A DNA stretch of 64,000 nt. It comes from Domibacillus tundrae. Its GTDB lineage: Bacteria; Bacillota; Bacilli; Bacillales; Domibacillaceae. Both the position numbers and the translations under genes were made by a program. The notes under the pieces are model-generated. The model saw only the letters and a program-made list of their open reading frames with translations, was not told the origin of the DNA and searched no databases. Position 1 is the first letter of the stretch. The number at the start of each line of letters is the position of its first letter. Shown here piece by piece: positions 8,235 through 17,095 of the stretch. The stretch spans positions 62,001-126,000 of the forward strand of contig NZ_LAJA01000001.1 in NCBI RefSeq assembly GCF_000970675.1. The letters run 5' to 3'.

Positions 8235-10124
8235 TTGAATGCTACGCTTTCATGGCAGCAGTTTGTACTTCACGGAGAAACGGATAAAGACATTAGGAAA
8301 GAAATTTTAGATTCATGGAGAAAGTGTAAACAATTAGGTATTTCTCATGAATTGGATCAAGTAGTAAGTCATATCAGCAATAATGAATTTGCAAAAAGGC
8401 GTGAAAAAAACGAAGATCTGTTATCAGCGGCCGCTCCGGTTATGAGAGAATTATACAGTTGTTTAAAAGGCGGCGGCTACTTGCTTTTACTCGCTGATGC
8501 GGATGGGTATTTAATTGAGATGATGGCGGATGCAAAAGCGCAGCGAATATGCGATCCCGGGGGGATTTACCCTGGCGCAAGATGGATGGAAGATAGTGTC
8601 GGTTCTACAGGACTTTCTATCGCTCTTAGAACCCGCACCGCTATGGCCACATCAGCGATGGAACATTATTGCACAGCTTTTCGAGTGTGGGATTGTTCGG
8701 CATGCCCTATTTTTGTAGATGGCGAGTTTGTAGGTGTGTTCGATGTGTGTCGGGTAGGCCCTGGAAATGATATACGTGAACTGTACACATTAGCGATTTC
8801 GGGGGCACGGGCTATAGCGGAAAGAATGCATCATGAGAAAAATAGAATAGAGGCAGAAGTATTATCCCAAATTCTCACTCACTCCGGGGATATTAATTTA
8901 CAGTCCACTGGTATTCTTTCATTTGATAAATGGGGCAGGATGATATACAAAAATAAGTTAGCGTTTCAATTTATCCAATTACTCCAGCAGGAACATTTTT
9001 CGAATAGAAGGAACGAGCACTCTATATTTAATTATTTGAAAAATCATGTAAAAGAGAAGAACGAAGAAATTGTTTTGAAGGGGAAAAGATACCTCGTAGA
9101 ATCAAAACAATTAACGAAATGGAATCAAGACATAGCCACAATCATTCTAATCAAACCCGAAGTTAATAAGCAAATTTTCTATTCTACAGCAAAAAACACA
9201 CAACAGGGCCAATCACACATTCATAATACCTTTCAAACAAAGAATACTGTTTTTAATAAAACCTTAAATAGAATAGTGAAAATTTCCAAAAGCAATGCGA
9301 GTGTTCTTCTTAAAGGGGAAAGCGGTACCGGTAAAGATTTCATGGCGCGGGCAATACATCAGGAAAGCAGCAGGTATAACAAACCTTTTATAGCGTTAAA
9401 TTGTGCTTCTTTACCGAAAGAACTAATTGCTTCTGAGCTATTTGGCTATGCTCCAGGGGCTTTTACAGGAGCAAACAAGAAAGGGAACATCGGAAAAATA
9501 GAAGCAGCAAATGGAGGTACTTTATTTTTGGATGAGATTGCTGATATGCCTCTTGACCTTCAAGCGATTCTTCTCCGTACATTGGAAGAAAAACAATTAA
9601 CAAGAATCGGAAGTACCATTCCTGTCCCTGTAGATGTACGATTCATTGCAGCATCCCATAAGTCTTTGCCATTATTAGTTGAAAAGGGGGAATTTAGGGA
9701 AGACCTGTTTTATCGTCTTAATGTATTTACTGTTCAGCTTCCTCCATTACGAGAACGGCCGGAGGATTTAGAGTCATTGATTAATAGCATGATTTCCTCA
9801 TCTTGTAAAGAAGCTCATCGTAAAATCATAACCTTCACTCCACAAGCAATTGAACTTCTTAAAAGCTATCAATGGCCCGGTAATTTACGTGAGCTTCGGA
9901 ATTTTATTGAGCGAATTACTTATCTTCATGACCAAGACCAATTTGACACATTACAAATACAAGACTTTTTGGATGTAGATGAAACATCCATATTCTCTTT
10001 AAATGAACGTGAACAGATCCAATTGGCATTAAGAAAAACAAAAGGAAATCGGGCACAAGCTGCCAAAGAGCTAAATATTTCACGAAGTGCTTTATACCGT
10101 AAATTAGAAAAGTACAGCATGTAA
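8235..10124 (+). CDS. Sigma-54-dependent transcriptional activator (AcoR type)
   Basis: 629-residue enhancer-binding protein. The N-terminus (IRKEILDSWRKCKQLG) and a GAF-type sensor (about residues 60-200) match AcoR-like activators, with a PAS-like segment after it. The AAA+ domain has Walker A GESGTGKD, an intact GAFTGA sigma-54 contact loop (APGAFTGANKKG), Walker B GTLFLDEI and the arginine-finger region. A Fis-type helix-turn-helix closes the protein (KGNRAQAAKELNISRSALYRKL). The start is TTG at 8235, 7 bases after AAGGGGG; no ATG alternative keeps the conserved N-terminus. It is followed by a strong terminator, then by a palindrome and a consensus -24/-12 promoter for the next two genes, which are its evident targets. 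No receiver domain, so it probably senses a small ligand directly. Confidence 0.93.
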   Translation: MNATLSWQQFVLHGETDKDIRKEILDSWRKCKQLGISHELDQVVSHISNNEFAKRREKNEDLLSAAAPVMRELYSCLKGGGYLLLLADADGYLIEMMADAKAQRICDPGGIYPGARWMEDSVGSTGLSIALRTRTAMATSAMEHYCTAFRVWDCSACPIFVDGEFVGVFDVCRVGPGNDIRELYTLAISGARAIAERMHHEKNRIEAEVLSQILTHSGDINLQSTGILSFDKWGRMIYKNKLAFQFIQLLQQEHFSNRRNEHSIFNYLKNHVKEKNEEIVLKGKRYLVESKQLTKWNQDIATIILIKPEVNKQIFYSTAKNTQQGQSHIHNTFQTKNTVFNKTLNRIVKISKSNASVLLKGESGTGKDFMARAIHQESSRYNKPFIALNCASLPKELIASELFGYAPGAFTGANKKGNIGKIEAANGGTLFLDEIADMPLDLQAILLRTLEEKQLTRIGSTIPVPVDVRFIAASHKSLPLLVEKGEFREDLFYRLNVFTVQLPPLRERPEDLESLINSMISSSCKEAHRKIITFTPQAIELLKSYQWPGNLRELRNFIERITYLHDQDQFDTLQIQDFLDVDETSIFSLNEREQIQLALRKTKGNRAQAAKELNISRSALYRKLEKYSM

Positions 10125-10141
10125 TTGCTAGCAGTATTATT

Positions 10142-10188
10142 GTCTGTGCAAAAGTCAGTGACTGCTGATTTTGCACAGACTTTTTTCT
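10142..10188 (+). terminator. Terminator of the sigma-54 activator gene
   Basis: Perfect 12-bp arms GTCTGTGCAAAA (10142-10153) and TTTTGCACAGAC (10169-10180), with further pairing inside, then six T. Confidence 0.85.
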
Positions 10189-10206
10189 TTTATCGTTTTT
10201 ATAACA

Positions 10207-10224
10207 TGTCCCGATGCCCGGACA
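10207..10224. promoter_or_regulatory. Candidate upstream activating sequence for the sigma-54 activator
   Basis: TGTCC-N8-GGACA palindrome, 95 bases upstream of the -24 element. Distance and symmetry suit an enhancer-binding-protein site. It is GC-rich in an otherwise AT-rich gap. Inferred, not proven. Confidence 0.5.
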
Positions 10225-10318
10225 CTGATCGCGCTGCGGAACAGGTACTGCATATAAATTAAAGGGGCAAAACAATAAAAGAAGCTGTAATATCCTTCTA
10301 TTAAACTCTTCATCATTT

Positions 10319-10334
10319 TGGCACACATATTGCA
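10319..10334 (+). promoter_or_regulatory. Sigma-54 (-24/-12) promoter
   Basis: TGGCAC (10319-10324), 5 bases, TTGCA (10330-10334): an exact match to the -24/-12 consensus core, 64 bases before the SCP2 gene and directly downstream of a sigma-54 activator gene. Confidence 0.9.
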
Positions 10335-10398
10335 TTATAAAAAGTAGTAGAGGAATAAAAGCACTCTACTAAAGCATAGTTAAAAGGAGGAATTAATT

Positions 10399-10791
10399 AT
10401 GGCAGTTGCTGCAGAGTACGAATGGTCCACTCGTTTTCAAGAAGAGAACGATAGAAATGAAGAATTAAGTGCACACGGAAAGTTTTTTACCTGCTCCTAT
10501 TTATTGGACATGGAAACAAAAAAGATTCTTATTCGAACACATTCAGGGAAAATTGACACAATTAACGTTGATCCTGGTCCACTTGATCATTATCAATTCG
10601 CCATTCGTGCCAGTGCAGATACATGGAGAAAGTTTGCGATGCCTACACCACCTCCAATGTATCATGGTATTTGGGCAGCAAGCTTCCAGGGTGATATGAA
10701 ATTGGAAGGTGACCTGCTTGTTTTAATGCAAAATCTTCGGTGTCTCACAGCTCAACTAGAAATTCTTCGAGTTGTTGGTGCACCAGTTTAA
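10399..10791 (+). CDS. SCP2-like sterol/lipid-binding domain protein
   Basis: 130-residue soluble protein. The C-terminal half (FAMPTPPPMYHGIWAASFQGDMKLEGDLLVLMQNL, read with breaks after TPPP and after GDMK) has the SCP2 fold signature: a Pro-rich turn, an amphipathic strand pair ending in GD, and a hydrophobic helix. SCP2 domains bind long-chain acyl or isoprenoid ligands. ATG preceded by AAAGGAGG. First gene under the sigma-54 promoter and followed 26 bases later by an alpha/beta-hydrolase, so it may present or sequester the hydrolase substrate; this is inference. No signal peptide or membrane segment. Confidence 0.7.
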   Translation: MAVAAEYEWSTRFQEENDRNEELSAHGKFFTCSYLLDMETKKILIRTHSGKIDTINVDPGPLDHYQFAIRASADTWRKFAMPTPPPMYHGIWAASFQGDMKLEGDLLVLMQNLRCLTAQLEILRVVGAPV

Positions 10792-10817
10792 ATATAATAG
10801 ATGAGGAGGAAATAATA

Positions 10818-11684
10818 ATGCCAAAAGCTAAGTTTTCACCTGTTACAGGCCGTTATGTCACTATTGAGGTTGAGGGAGATGAATACAAAGTATTTTATTT
10901 GGAAAATGGGAGCGGTCAGCCCATTGTTTGTCAGCACACGGCGGGTTGTCACAATCATCAGTGGCGGGGGCTTCTTGAAGATGAAGAGTTCACTCAAAAC
11001 TATCGCGTTATTGCCTATGACCTTCCTCGGCATGGAAAATCCGATCCGCCGCTTAACCAGGAGTGGTGGAAAGAGGAGTATAAATTAACTGCTGATTTCT
11101 ATACGAAATTTATCGTCACTCTTTGCGATGCACTTGAGCTGGAAAACCCTATTTTTATGGGGTCATCTTTTGGCGGAAACGTGGCTCTTCAGTTGGCCCT
11201 TTACTATCCTGACCGATTTGACGCTGTAATTCCTGTAGAAGCTGCTGACCATTCCCCAGGGTTTTATTTGGATTGGTGGCAGCATCCACATGCGAACGCT
11301 GCTCAAGTGTGTGCAAGTGGCGTATGGGACCTCATGGCTCCACAATCGCCGGATAAAGATCGCTGGGCAACATGGTTTTATTACTCTCAAGGATCAGAGG
11401 CTTTTAAGGGTGACTTGTATTTTTACTCCGTTGATCATGATCTAAGAGGAAAACTTGATCAAATACAAGGGGATAAGATAAAAGTAGTAATGCTTACAGG
11501 GGATTATGATTATTTAACTACACCTGAAGATGGACGGCGTACTGCCAGCCAAATAAAAAACGCGGAATTTATTGAAATGGTTGGTATTGGCCATTTTCCG
11601 ATGAGTGAAAATCATGAATTATTTCGAAGCTATTTAAAAGAAGCATTGGAAATTATTAGCGCAGCAAATAAAGCAAAAGCGTAA
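10818..11684 (+). CDS. Alpha/beta-fold hydrolase in the sigma-54-controlled unit
   Basis: 288-residue hydrolase. Nucleophile elbow MGSSFGGN (Ser near residue 117), acid in LTGDYDYLTTPED and base in GIGHFPMSENHE give a complete Ser-Asp-His triad; an HTAGCHNHQWRG segment near the N-terminus supplies the oxyanion region. Start ATG 10818 follows GAGGAGG; upstream in-frame codons overlap the SCP2 gene and lack a ribosome binding site. Co-transcribed with the SCP2 gene from the sigma-54 promoter and ended by a strong terminator. The family includes esterases, C-C hydrolases and haloperoxidase-like proteins; the substrate cannot be deduced. Confidence 0.85.
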   Translation: MPKAKFSPVTGRYVTIEVEGDEYKVFYLENGSGQPIVCQHTAGCHNHQWRGLLEDEEFTQNYRVIAYDLPRHGKSDPPLNQEWWKEEYKLTADFYTKFIVTLCDALELENPIFMGSSFGGNVALQLALYYPDRFDAVIPVEAADHSPGFYLDWWQHPHANAAQVCASGVWDLMAPQSPDKDRWATWFYYSQGSEAFKGDLYFYSVDHDLRGKLDQIQGDKIKVVMLTGDYDYLTTPEDGRRTASQIKNAEFIEMVGIGHFPMSENHELFRSYLKEALEIISAANKAKA

Positions 11685-11701
11685 AATACATGTATCGGAT
11701 T

Positions 11702-11742
11702 ACTAGCACAAACCATGACGTTGGTTTGTGCTAGTCTTTTTT
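11702..11742 (+). terminator. Terminator of the SCP2-hydrolase unit
   Basis: 14-bp arms ACTAGCACAAACCA (11702-11715) and TGGTTTGTGCTAGT (11722-11735), then C and seven T. It abuts the stop codon of the convergent minus-strand gene. Confidence 0.88.
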
Positions 11743-13853
11743 TATTTTACCGCAGATTCAATTTCATTAAATGCCCAATGACTAACCGGGACATCCGTGA
11801 ATGTGGCGCTGTTTTTATCCAGCGTATCACGGCTGAATAATTGATGAAGTACTTTTACTGCTTCAGCACGGGTGACCGTTTTTTCAGGACGGAATTCCCC
11901 GTTGCCATACCCGTTCATTAAGCCAGCGGAAGACACTGCGTAAATCGCTTCATTTGTCCAGTGATCTTCCGCAACATCACTATATGATACGGTTGATGGC
12001 TGAGGTGAACAGTAAGAAGCAAATGCTGCATCTTCACAAACAGAATTCATATAACGGTTTGCAATCATCGCAAATTGAGCGCGGGTCATTGGGGCAGCAG
12101 CCCCGAACGTGCCATCGGATTTTCCACTGATTAGTCCCAAGGCAGAAACCGCCGCAATGGAATCTGCAAAGCGGCTGCCGGCCGGTACATCTTTAAACAG
12201 TGATCCAGAGCCGGAAATGTCAAGGTTGTCTGCTAAAAAGGCGGTTAATTCTCCTCGTGTAACAGGCTGGTTCGGCCGAAACGTTCTATCTGTAAATCCA
12301 TCTATAAATGCTTTTTTGCCAATGGATGAAGTGCCGCGGTATTCAAGGGCGGATACGGTGCCGCTCACCTCGTTGCCGACAAGCAGGATCGGCTTTTTCG
12401 TCGGGCTGTTCTCGGTCGGTATAAAGTCAAAGCCTTCCGGCGCCACGTCGCCGGCTATCTTCTCGCTAAAATCACGCGTGTTTGTATAATTTAAAAAAAC
12501 GGGCTTTTCAGGATTGGAAATATCGTATGTCATAACGCCGCCGATGCGCTCAAGCCCGATCATGGCCACCAGTTTTCCGTCTATCATGCCGGTTTTGATT
12601 TCTTCCGGTTCCGGGCCTTTTTTGGCGCTGCGCTTGTCCATTTCATCGTCATCGTTTGACCAGTTAAAGTAATCCGGCAAACGTTCCGCGGTAATTGTTT
12701 CAAAATCGCTGCCGCTGTCAAAGACCTGCTCCATCGTGTCTGCCTTCCAGATCGAGAACGAACGGCTTCCTAATGTATAAATAGCATCCGTGCCGCGGTC
12801 CGTCAGCACTTCAAGCTTGTCGTATTTGTTCGTTTGAGCCAGCGCGCTATCCGGTACATTTTCTTTCCAATCGCCAAAGTCCGCTACATTTACGAACTCT
12901 TCCCATTCCGTTGCGTCTCCTTCATTGGCCGTTAGTAAATAATCTTCTCCGTTGACCGTCACAGTGGAAATGGCATCTGGCATATAGGCACCGAGCACAG
13001 GGGTGGGCTCAATGTTAATGTCGCCGTCGCGGGCCGCATCAAGCGCGTTTTCTTCTTTGGAATGATCCTTGTAGCCAAGTGAACGGACGGATTCAACGGT
13101 TCCATTCGCCATATTTATGGCTGCCACCGCGTTATTTTCCTGCAGCGTCACATATGCTGTCGAGCCGTCACTGGACAAAGCGATGTACTCCGGTTCAAGG
13201 TCTGTTGCGGCTGAACCTGTCCGGATATGAACATCGTCCGCAATAACCGATTCATCTGTGAACGATACTTGCTTTGCCGAGCCGTCTATTGTATTCACAA
13301 TCGTGACTGAGCCTGCCGGGTCCACGCCGTTTTGGAGTCCCATACGCGGCTCGCCTTCATTGGCACTTAAAAGATGCTGCCCGTCTTCAGTAAATGTTAC
13401 CATATCGGGTTGTATGCCGGCTTCATATGTATGAAGAACTTTGCCATTAAGATCCATGACGATAATTTTTCCATTTTTCGTGTAGTCTTCGTGCTGCACG
13501 GCCGCCGCAATATGGTCGCCGTGAATCGAAATGCTCGTAATGTCTCCGTATGTAAAGGAATTAGAGTTGACGAGCGCCGGCACGTTAATTTCTTTCTTTT
13601 TCGTCATCGTCCCTTTTTGGAGCGTCACAACATCAATTTTTTGATTTTTGCCGTTGATCACATAAAAAGTATTAGAGCCGGCATGGTATTTCATAATTTC
13701 CGCAACGCCGCCGTCTTCATCTGCCGCCCCCGACGTGTACGAAGCGATTTTTTTCACGGTGACATCGTTTTTGTAGGCAGCATCCGCCATTGCTGGCGCG
13801 AATAATGAAGCCGTCAATACGGCAGGAGCCGTCCATTTGATCCAATTTTTCAA
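11742..13853 (-). CDS. Secreted choice-of-anchor-I beta-propeller protein with C-terminal SLH domains
   Basis: 703-residue exported protein. Signal peptide: KNWIKWT, then a hydrophobic stretch, cleaved near MADA-AYKND. The body (about residues 30-510) has propeller-like repeats (GDITSISIHGDHIAAAV, QHLLSANEGEPRMG, DYLLTANEGDATEWEEF) characteristic of the choice-of-anchor I/alkaline-phosphatase-associated family. Three S-layer-homology modules follow (FIDGFTDRTFRPNQPVTRGE; ALGLISGKSDGTFGAAAPMT; AGLMNGYGNGEFRPEKTVTR), which bind pyruvylated secondary cell-wall polymer. It stands alone, convergent to the sigma-54 unit and divergent from the flagellar genes. In B. subtilis hag lies in this position. 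Role unknown, possibly a surface phosphatase or phosphate-scavenging factor. Confidence 0.85.
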   Translation of the reverse strand: MKNWIKWTAPAVLTASLFAPAMADAAYKNDVTVKKIASYTSGAADEDGGVAEIMKYHAGSNTFYVINGKNQKIDVVTLQKGTMTKKKEINVPALVNSNSFTYGDITSISIHGDHIAAAVQHEDYTKNGKIIVMDLNGKVLHTYEAGIQPDMVTFTEDGQHLLSANEGEPRMGLQNGVDPAGSVTIVNTIDGSAKQVSFTDESVIADDVHIRTGSAATDLEPEYIALSSDGSTAYVTLQENNAVAAINMANGTVESVRSLGYKDHSKEENALDAARDGDINIEPTPVLGAYMPDAISTVTVNGEDYLLTANEGDATEWEEFVNVADFGDWKENVPDSALAQTNKYDKLEVLTDRGTDAIYTLGSRSFSIWKADTMEQVFDSGSDFETITAERLPDYFNWSNDDDEMDKRSAKKGPEPEEIKTGMIDGKLVAMIGLERIGGVMTYDISNPEKPVFLNYTNTRDFSEKIAGDVAPEGFDFIPTENSPTKKPILLVGNEVSGTVSALEYRGTSSIGKKAFIDGFTDRTFRPNQPVTRGELTAFLADNLDISGSGSLFKDVPAGSRFADSIAAVSALGLISGKSDGTFGAAAPMTRAQFAMIANRYMNSVCEDAAFASYCSPQPSTVSYSDVAEDHWTNEAIYAVSSAGLMNGYGNGEFRPEKTVTRAEAVKVLHQLFSRDTLDKNSATFTDVPVSHWAFNEIESAVK

Positions 13854-13958
13854 TGGTATTCCCTCACTTTTTTCTTTTTAGCATAGCGTTTTCATATAGC
13901 GTCCGTGTGAACACAATGTAAACGTTTTGTAAAATAAGACGAATTGTCCAGATTTTGC

Positions 13959-13985
13959 TTAACAAAAAAAAGAACAAACCGATAT
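13959..13985 (+). promoter_or_regulatory. Sigma-D-type promoter for the flaG-fliD-fliS-fliT unit
   Basis: TTAA (13959-13962), 15-base spacer, ACCGATAT (13978-13985), against consensus TAAA-N15-GCCGATAT. It lies 36 bases before the flaG start and the genes are late flagellar genes, which are sigma-D targets in Bacillus. Confidence 0.75.
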
Positions 13986-14020
13986 AAATAGAAGAAAAAG
14001 TGTGCGGAGGAGGCAAAACG

Positions 14021-14371
14021 ATGGTTGATCGTATAGGAGAAAGTGCAGCGCCGGCAATCGCCAAACCAATTGGAACAAAAGAAGTAAAAGAAGTGGAAGT
14101 GGAGCAGAAGCCTGTCACAGAGCCGGCAAAACAAAGCACTCCATTAAAAGAAGAGGAGCTGCAGAAATTCGCCGACCAGGTCAACACATTTTTGCAGCCG
14201 AGCCAGACACACGTTCAATTTGAATACCATGAAGATCTGCAAGAATATTATGCGGTCATTGTGGACAACAACTCAGAAGAAATCATTAAAGAAATTCCAT
14301 CGAAAAAAATATTGGACATGTACGCGGCAATGACAGAATTCATGGGGTTATTTGTCGATAAAAAAGCGTAA
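14021..14371 (+). CDS. flaG: FlaG-family flagellar protein
   Basis: 116 residues. A charged, disordered N-terminus (about 45 residues) is followed by the conserved FlaG core: VQFEYHEDLQEYYAVIVDN and EEIIKEIPSKKILDMYAAM. FlaG proteins influence filament length. Start ATG 14021 follows GGAGGAGG; a GTG at 14000 lies upstream of it and is rejected. It is 14 bases before fliD, as for yvyC-fliD in B. subtilis. Confidence 0.9.
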   Translation: MVDRIGESAAPAIAKPIGTKEVKEVEVEQKPVTEPAKQSTPLKEEELQKFADQVNTFLQPSQTHVQFEYHEDLQEYYAVIVDNNSEEIIKEIPSKKILDMYAAMTEFMGLFVDKKA

Positions 14372-14385
14372 GGAGGACAACGATT

Positions 14386-16239
14386 ATGGCGCTTCGCATA
14401 GGCGGAATGGCAAGTGGAATGGACACAGAGTCCATTGTTAAAGATTTAATGAAAGCAGAGCGGATGCCGCTTGATAAGTTAAAGCAGAAAAAACAAACAT
14501 TGGAATGGCAGCGGGATCAGTATCGGGAAATGAATATCCTGTTGCAGGATTTTCGTAACTTAACATCTTCTACGGGAATGAAAAAAACACAAAACTACCG
14601 GGCTAGTGCAGTGACAACTTCGAATGAAGCGCTCGTAACAGCAACAGCCTCTACTGCTGCTTCACAAGGTTCATACAATATTTCGAGTGTTACAAAGCTT
14701 GCGACAGCAGAGACGTGGGTAACTGTGAAATTAAACGGTGGTACAAGTACGCTTGATGCATCGAAAGCTTTAAATGATGCCACTAATAATTCATTCTCCT
14801 CAGGCTTCGCATGGGTGCCGGGAAAAGTGGAAAGCAAAACCCTTTCAAATGTTGCTGGCGGAAACAGTGTAAGCCTAGGAGTTACAGCGGGCTCAATTCA
14901 AGCTGCGGATGCTGTAAAGATGTCTGTTAAAGTAAATGGTGTCGATTATAATGTGGTCGCAGCAGGAGCGACTTTTGACACATCAAAGAATCAGGCGAAA
15001 ATTGATGCTGGTGGAAATATTACGTTCAGTAATTCTATTGGTGCCGGTTCTACAGTGAAAGTGGACTACATTTCTGTTGCACAAAATAACGAAAAATATG
15101 CTGATTTCTCGATTACTGCTCAATCGTCAAAAGGCGAAATAGAAGAAAACATTTTAATTAGTTCAACAGATACACTTAATCAAGTTGTTTCTAAAGTGAA
15201 TGATTCAAACGCCGGCGTTTCAATGTTTTTTGATACAGCAACAAATAAAATTTCTTTAATGCAAAAAGAAACAGGCGATTTCACAAAAGATGCAAACGGT
15301 GATTATAAATTAAATACAGCAGCTAACCTGTCTATTGCCGGCGACTTTGCTAAGAATATTTTAAAGTTAGATTCAGCTGATACGACTAAGACTACAATTT
15401 CAAAAGGTTCGGATGCAGAGTTGGTAATTAATGGTCTTGCGACAACTAGAAAATCCAACACATTCGACATGAACGGTGTTTCTATAACGTTAAAGGGAAC
15501 ATTTGATTCGACGAAGGCTGTTTCCTTATCTGTCTCAAAAGACACCGACGCTGTGTACAACAACATCAAAGACTTCGTCGAAAAATACAACACATTAATT
15601 GCGGCAATCAGCACAAAAACGTCAGAAGAACGGTATCGTTCTTATACGCCATTGACAGATGATCAGCGTGAACAGTTATCGGACAAGCAGCAGGAACAGT
15701 GGGAAGAAAAAGCGAAAAGTGGCTTACTGCGCCGGGATACAGCTTTGACAGGAGTACTTTCCGCTATGAGAAGCAACTTTTCTCAGCCGGTGACAAACAG
15801 CAATACAAATGCTAATTATAACCAACTGGCTGAAATTGGCATTACAACTTCGAAGAATTATCTAGAAGGCGGCAAGCTTGAAATTGATGAAACAAAGCTG
15901 AAAAAAGCGCTCGCTGAAAATCCAGATGCGGTCGAAGCGTTATTTATCGGAGGATCAGGCTCAACGGCAGTCGGTGAACAAGGAATCATTCACCGCTTAT
16001 ACGACACAGCAGGAAAAACGATGGATCAGTTAAAAGAACGGGCAGGAAGCATGGGTGCTACGAATCAGAAATTTGCCATTGGGCGTCAGCTTTCAGGTAT
16101 CGACAGCAGCATCATCCGCTTCGAGAACAGATTAACGCAAGTGGAAGACAGGTACTGGAAACAGTTTACGGCAATGGAAAAAGCGATGCAAAATGCAAAC
16201 TCGCAGTCTTCCTATTTAATGCAGCAATTCAGCATGTAA
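14386..16239 (+). CDS. fliD: Flagellar hook-associated protein 2 (filament cap)
   Basis: 617-residue secreted cap protein that sits at the filament tip and folds incoming flagellin. The N-terminal signature RIGGMASGMDTESIVKDLMK and a heptad-rich D0 region are followed by a variable, Ser/Thr/Ala-rich central domain and a conserved C-terminal domain (ENRLTQVEDRYWKQFTAME, then MQNANSQSSYLMQQF). It is longer than the 498-residue B. subtilis FliD because of the central domain, which is surface-exposed and commonly variable between strains. AAGGAGGA precedes the ATG. Translated just ahead of its export chaperones FliS and FliT. Confidence 0.95.
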   Translation: MALRIGGMASGMDTESIVKDLMKAERMPLDKLKQKKQTLEWQRDQYREMNILLQDFRNLTSSTGMKKTQNYRASAVTTSNEALVTATASTAASQGSYNISSVTKLATAETWVTVKLNGGTSTLDASKALNDATNNSFSSGFAWVPGKVESKTLSNVAGGNSVSLGVTAGSIQAADAVKMSVKVNGVDYNVVAAGATFDTSKNQAKIDAGGNITFSNSIGAGSTVKVDYISVAQNNEKYADFSITAQSSKGEIEENILISSTDTLNQVVSKVNDSNAGVSMFFDTATNKISLMQKETGDFTKDANGDYKLNTAANLSIAGDFAKNILKLDSADTTKTTISKGSDAELVINGLATTRKSNTFDMNGVSITLKGTFDSTKAVSLSVSKDTDAVYNNIKDFVEKYNTLIAAISTKTSEERYRSYTPLTDDQREQLSDKQQEQWEEKAKSGLLRRDTALTGVLSAMRSNFSQPVTNSNTNANYNQLAEIGITTSKNYLEGGKLEIDETKLKKALAENPDAVEALFIGGSGSTAVGEQGIIHRLYDTAGKTMDQLKERAGSMGATNQKFAIGRQLSGIDSSIIRFENRLTQVEDRYWKQFTAMEKAMQNANSQSSYLMQQFSM

Positions 16240-16267
16240 GATCATATTAAAAAAGGAGTGTCTTTCT

Positions 16268-16672
16268 TTGGCAATCACTAATCCACAGCAGGCATATGCG
16301 AACAACTCAGTCAATACAGCGTCCCCAGGTGAACTGACACTAATGCTTTATAACGGGTGTATTAAATTTATCCGCTACGCAGAAAAAGCAATGATAGAAA
16401 ACAATATTGAGCAAAAAAATACTAATGTGCAAAAAGCGCAGGCGATTATCCGGGAGTTAAGTATTACATTGAAAACCGATACGGACTTGGCTAAAAACAT
16501 GCTGTCACTTTATGAATTTCTTCACGAACGCCTTGTTGAAGCAAATATCAAAAATGATCCAACGATCTTAAAAGAAGTGGAAGAGTTTGTCACGGAATTC
16601 CGGGATACATGGAAGCAGGTTATTCAGGAGAACCGCCGCATCCAGCAAGTCGGTGCAGGCGGACGGGTGTAA
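16268..16672 (+). CDS. fliS: Flagellar export chaperone FliS
   Basis: 134-residue helical chaperone that binds the C-terminus of flagellin to prevent premature polymerisation. Signature: YANNSVNTASPGELTLMLYNG then CIKFIRYAEKAM. The start is TTG at 16268, 9 bases after AAAGGAG; no ATG exists near the conserved N-terminus. The stop overlaps the fliT start (TAATG), so translation is coupled. The flagellin gene itself is not in the window. Confidence 0.93.
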   Translation: MAITNPQQAYANNSVNTASPGELTLMLYNGCIKFIRYAEKAMIENNIEQKNTNVQKAQAIIRELSITLKTDTDLAKNMLSLYEFLHERLVEANIKNDPTILKEVEEFVTEFRDTWKQVIQENRRIQQVGAGGRV

Positions 16673-17016
16673 TGACGCCCGTTCATGACTGTCACAAAAT
16701 GACGAAACGGCTGCTTGATCTGCTTGAAGCGGCTAATCAAGATCGTGACAGTCAAATTGAGCAGGCGGAAAAGCTGCTTGATCAGCGGGGGGAGATTCTT
16801 CCGAAGGTTCAGCCCCCTTTCACCGAAGAAGAGCAGCAGCTTGGCCGGGAAATTAATTTAATGAACCAGGAAATTGAAGCGCATCTTCAAAAGCTGAGCC
16901 AGGCGGTAAAAGAGGATTTGCGTGAAGTCAGTGTGAAAAAGCAGTCCATGGGCAAATATTCAAATCCGTACGAGGCTTTACAGACAGACGGTGTTTTTTA
17001 CGACAAACGCAACTGA
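16672..17016 (+). CDS. fliT: FliT-family flagellar chaperone
   Basis: 114 residues, almost entirely helical and highly charged, beginning MTPVHDCHKMTKRLLDLLEAA. FliT-type proteins chaperone FliD. Identity rests mainly on position after fliS, size and the heptad pattern. Start ATG 16672 shares one base with the fliS stop; upstream in-frame codons lie inside fliS. Ended by a terminator four bases later. Confidence 0.75.
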   Translation: MTPVHDCHKMTKRLLDLLEAANQDRDSQIEQAEKLLDQRGEILPKVQPPFTEEEQQLGREINLMNQEIEAHLQKLSQAVKEDLREVSVKKQSMGKYSNPYEALQTDGVFYDKRN

Positions 17017-17019
17017 GTG

Positions 17020-17049
17020 ATCCGGTGCTGAAAGAGCCCGGATTTTTTT
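17020..17049 (+). terminator. Terminator of the flagellar unit
   Basis: Arms ATCCGG (17020-17025) and CCGGAT (17038-17043), then seven T. Confidence 0.75.
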
Positions 17050-17095
17050 GTGCAGAAAATTATTTGAAAATTCGACAAATTATTTTGTGGATTAA

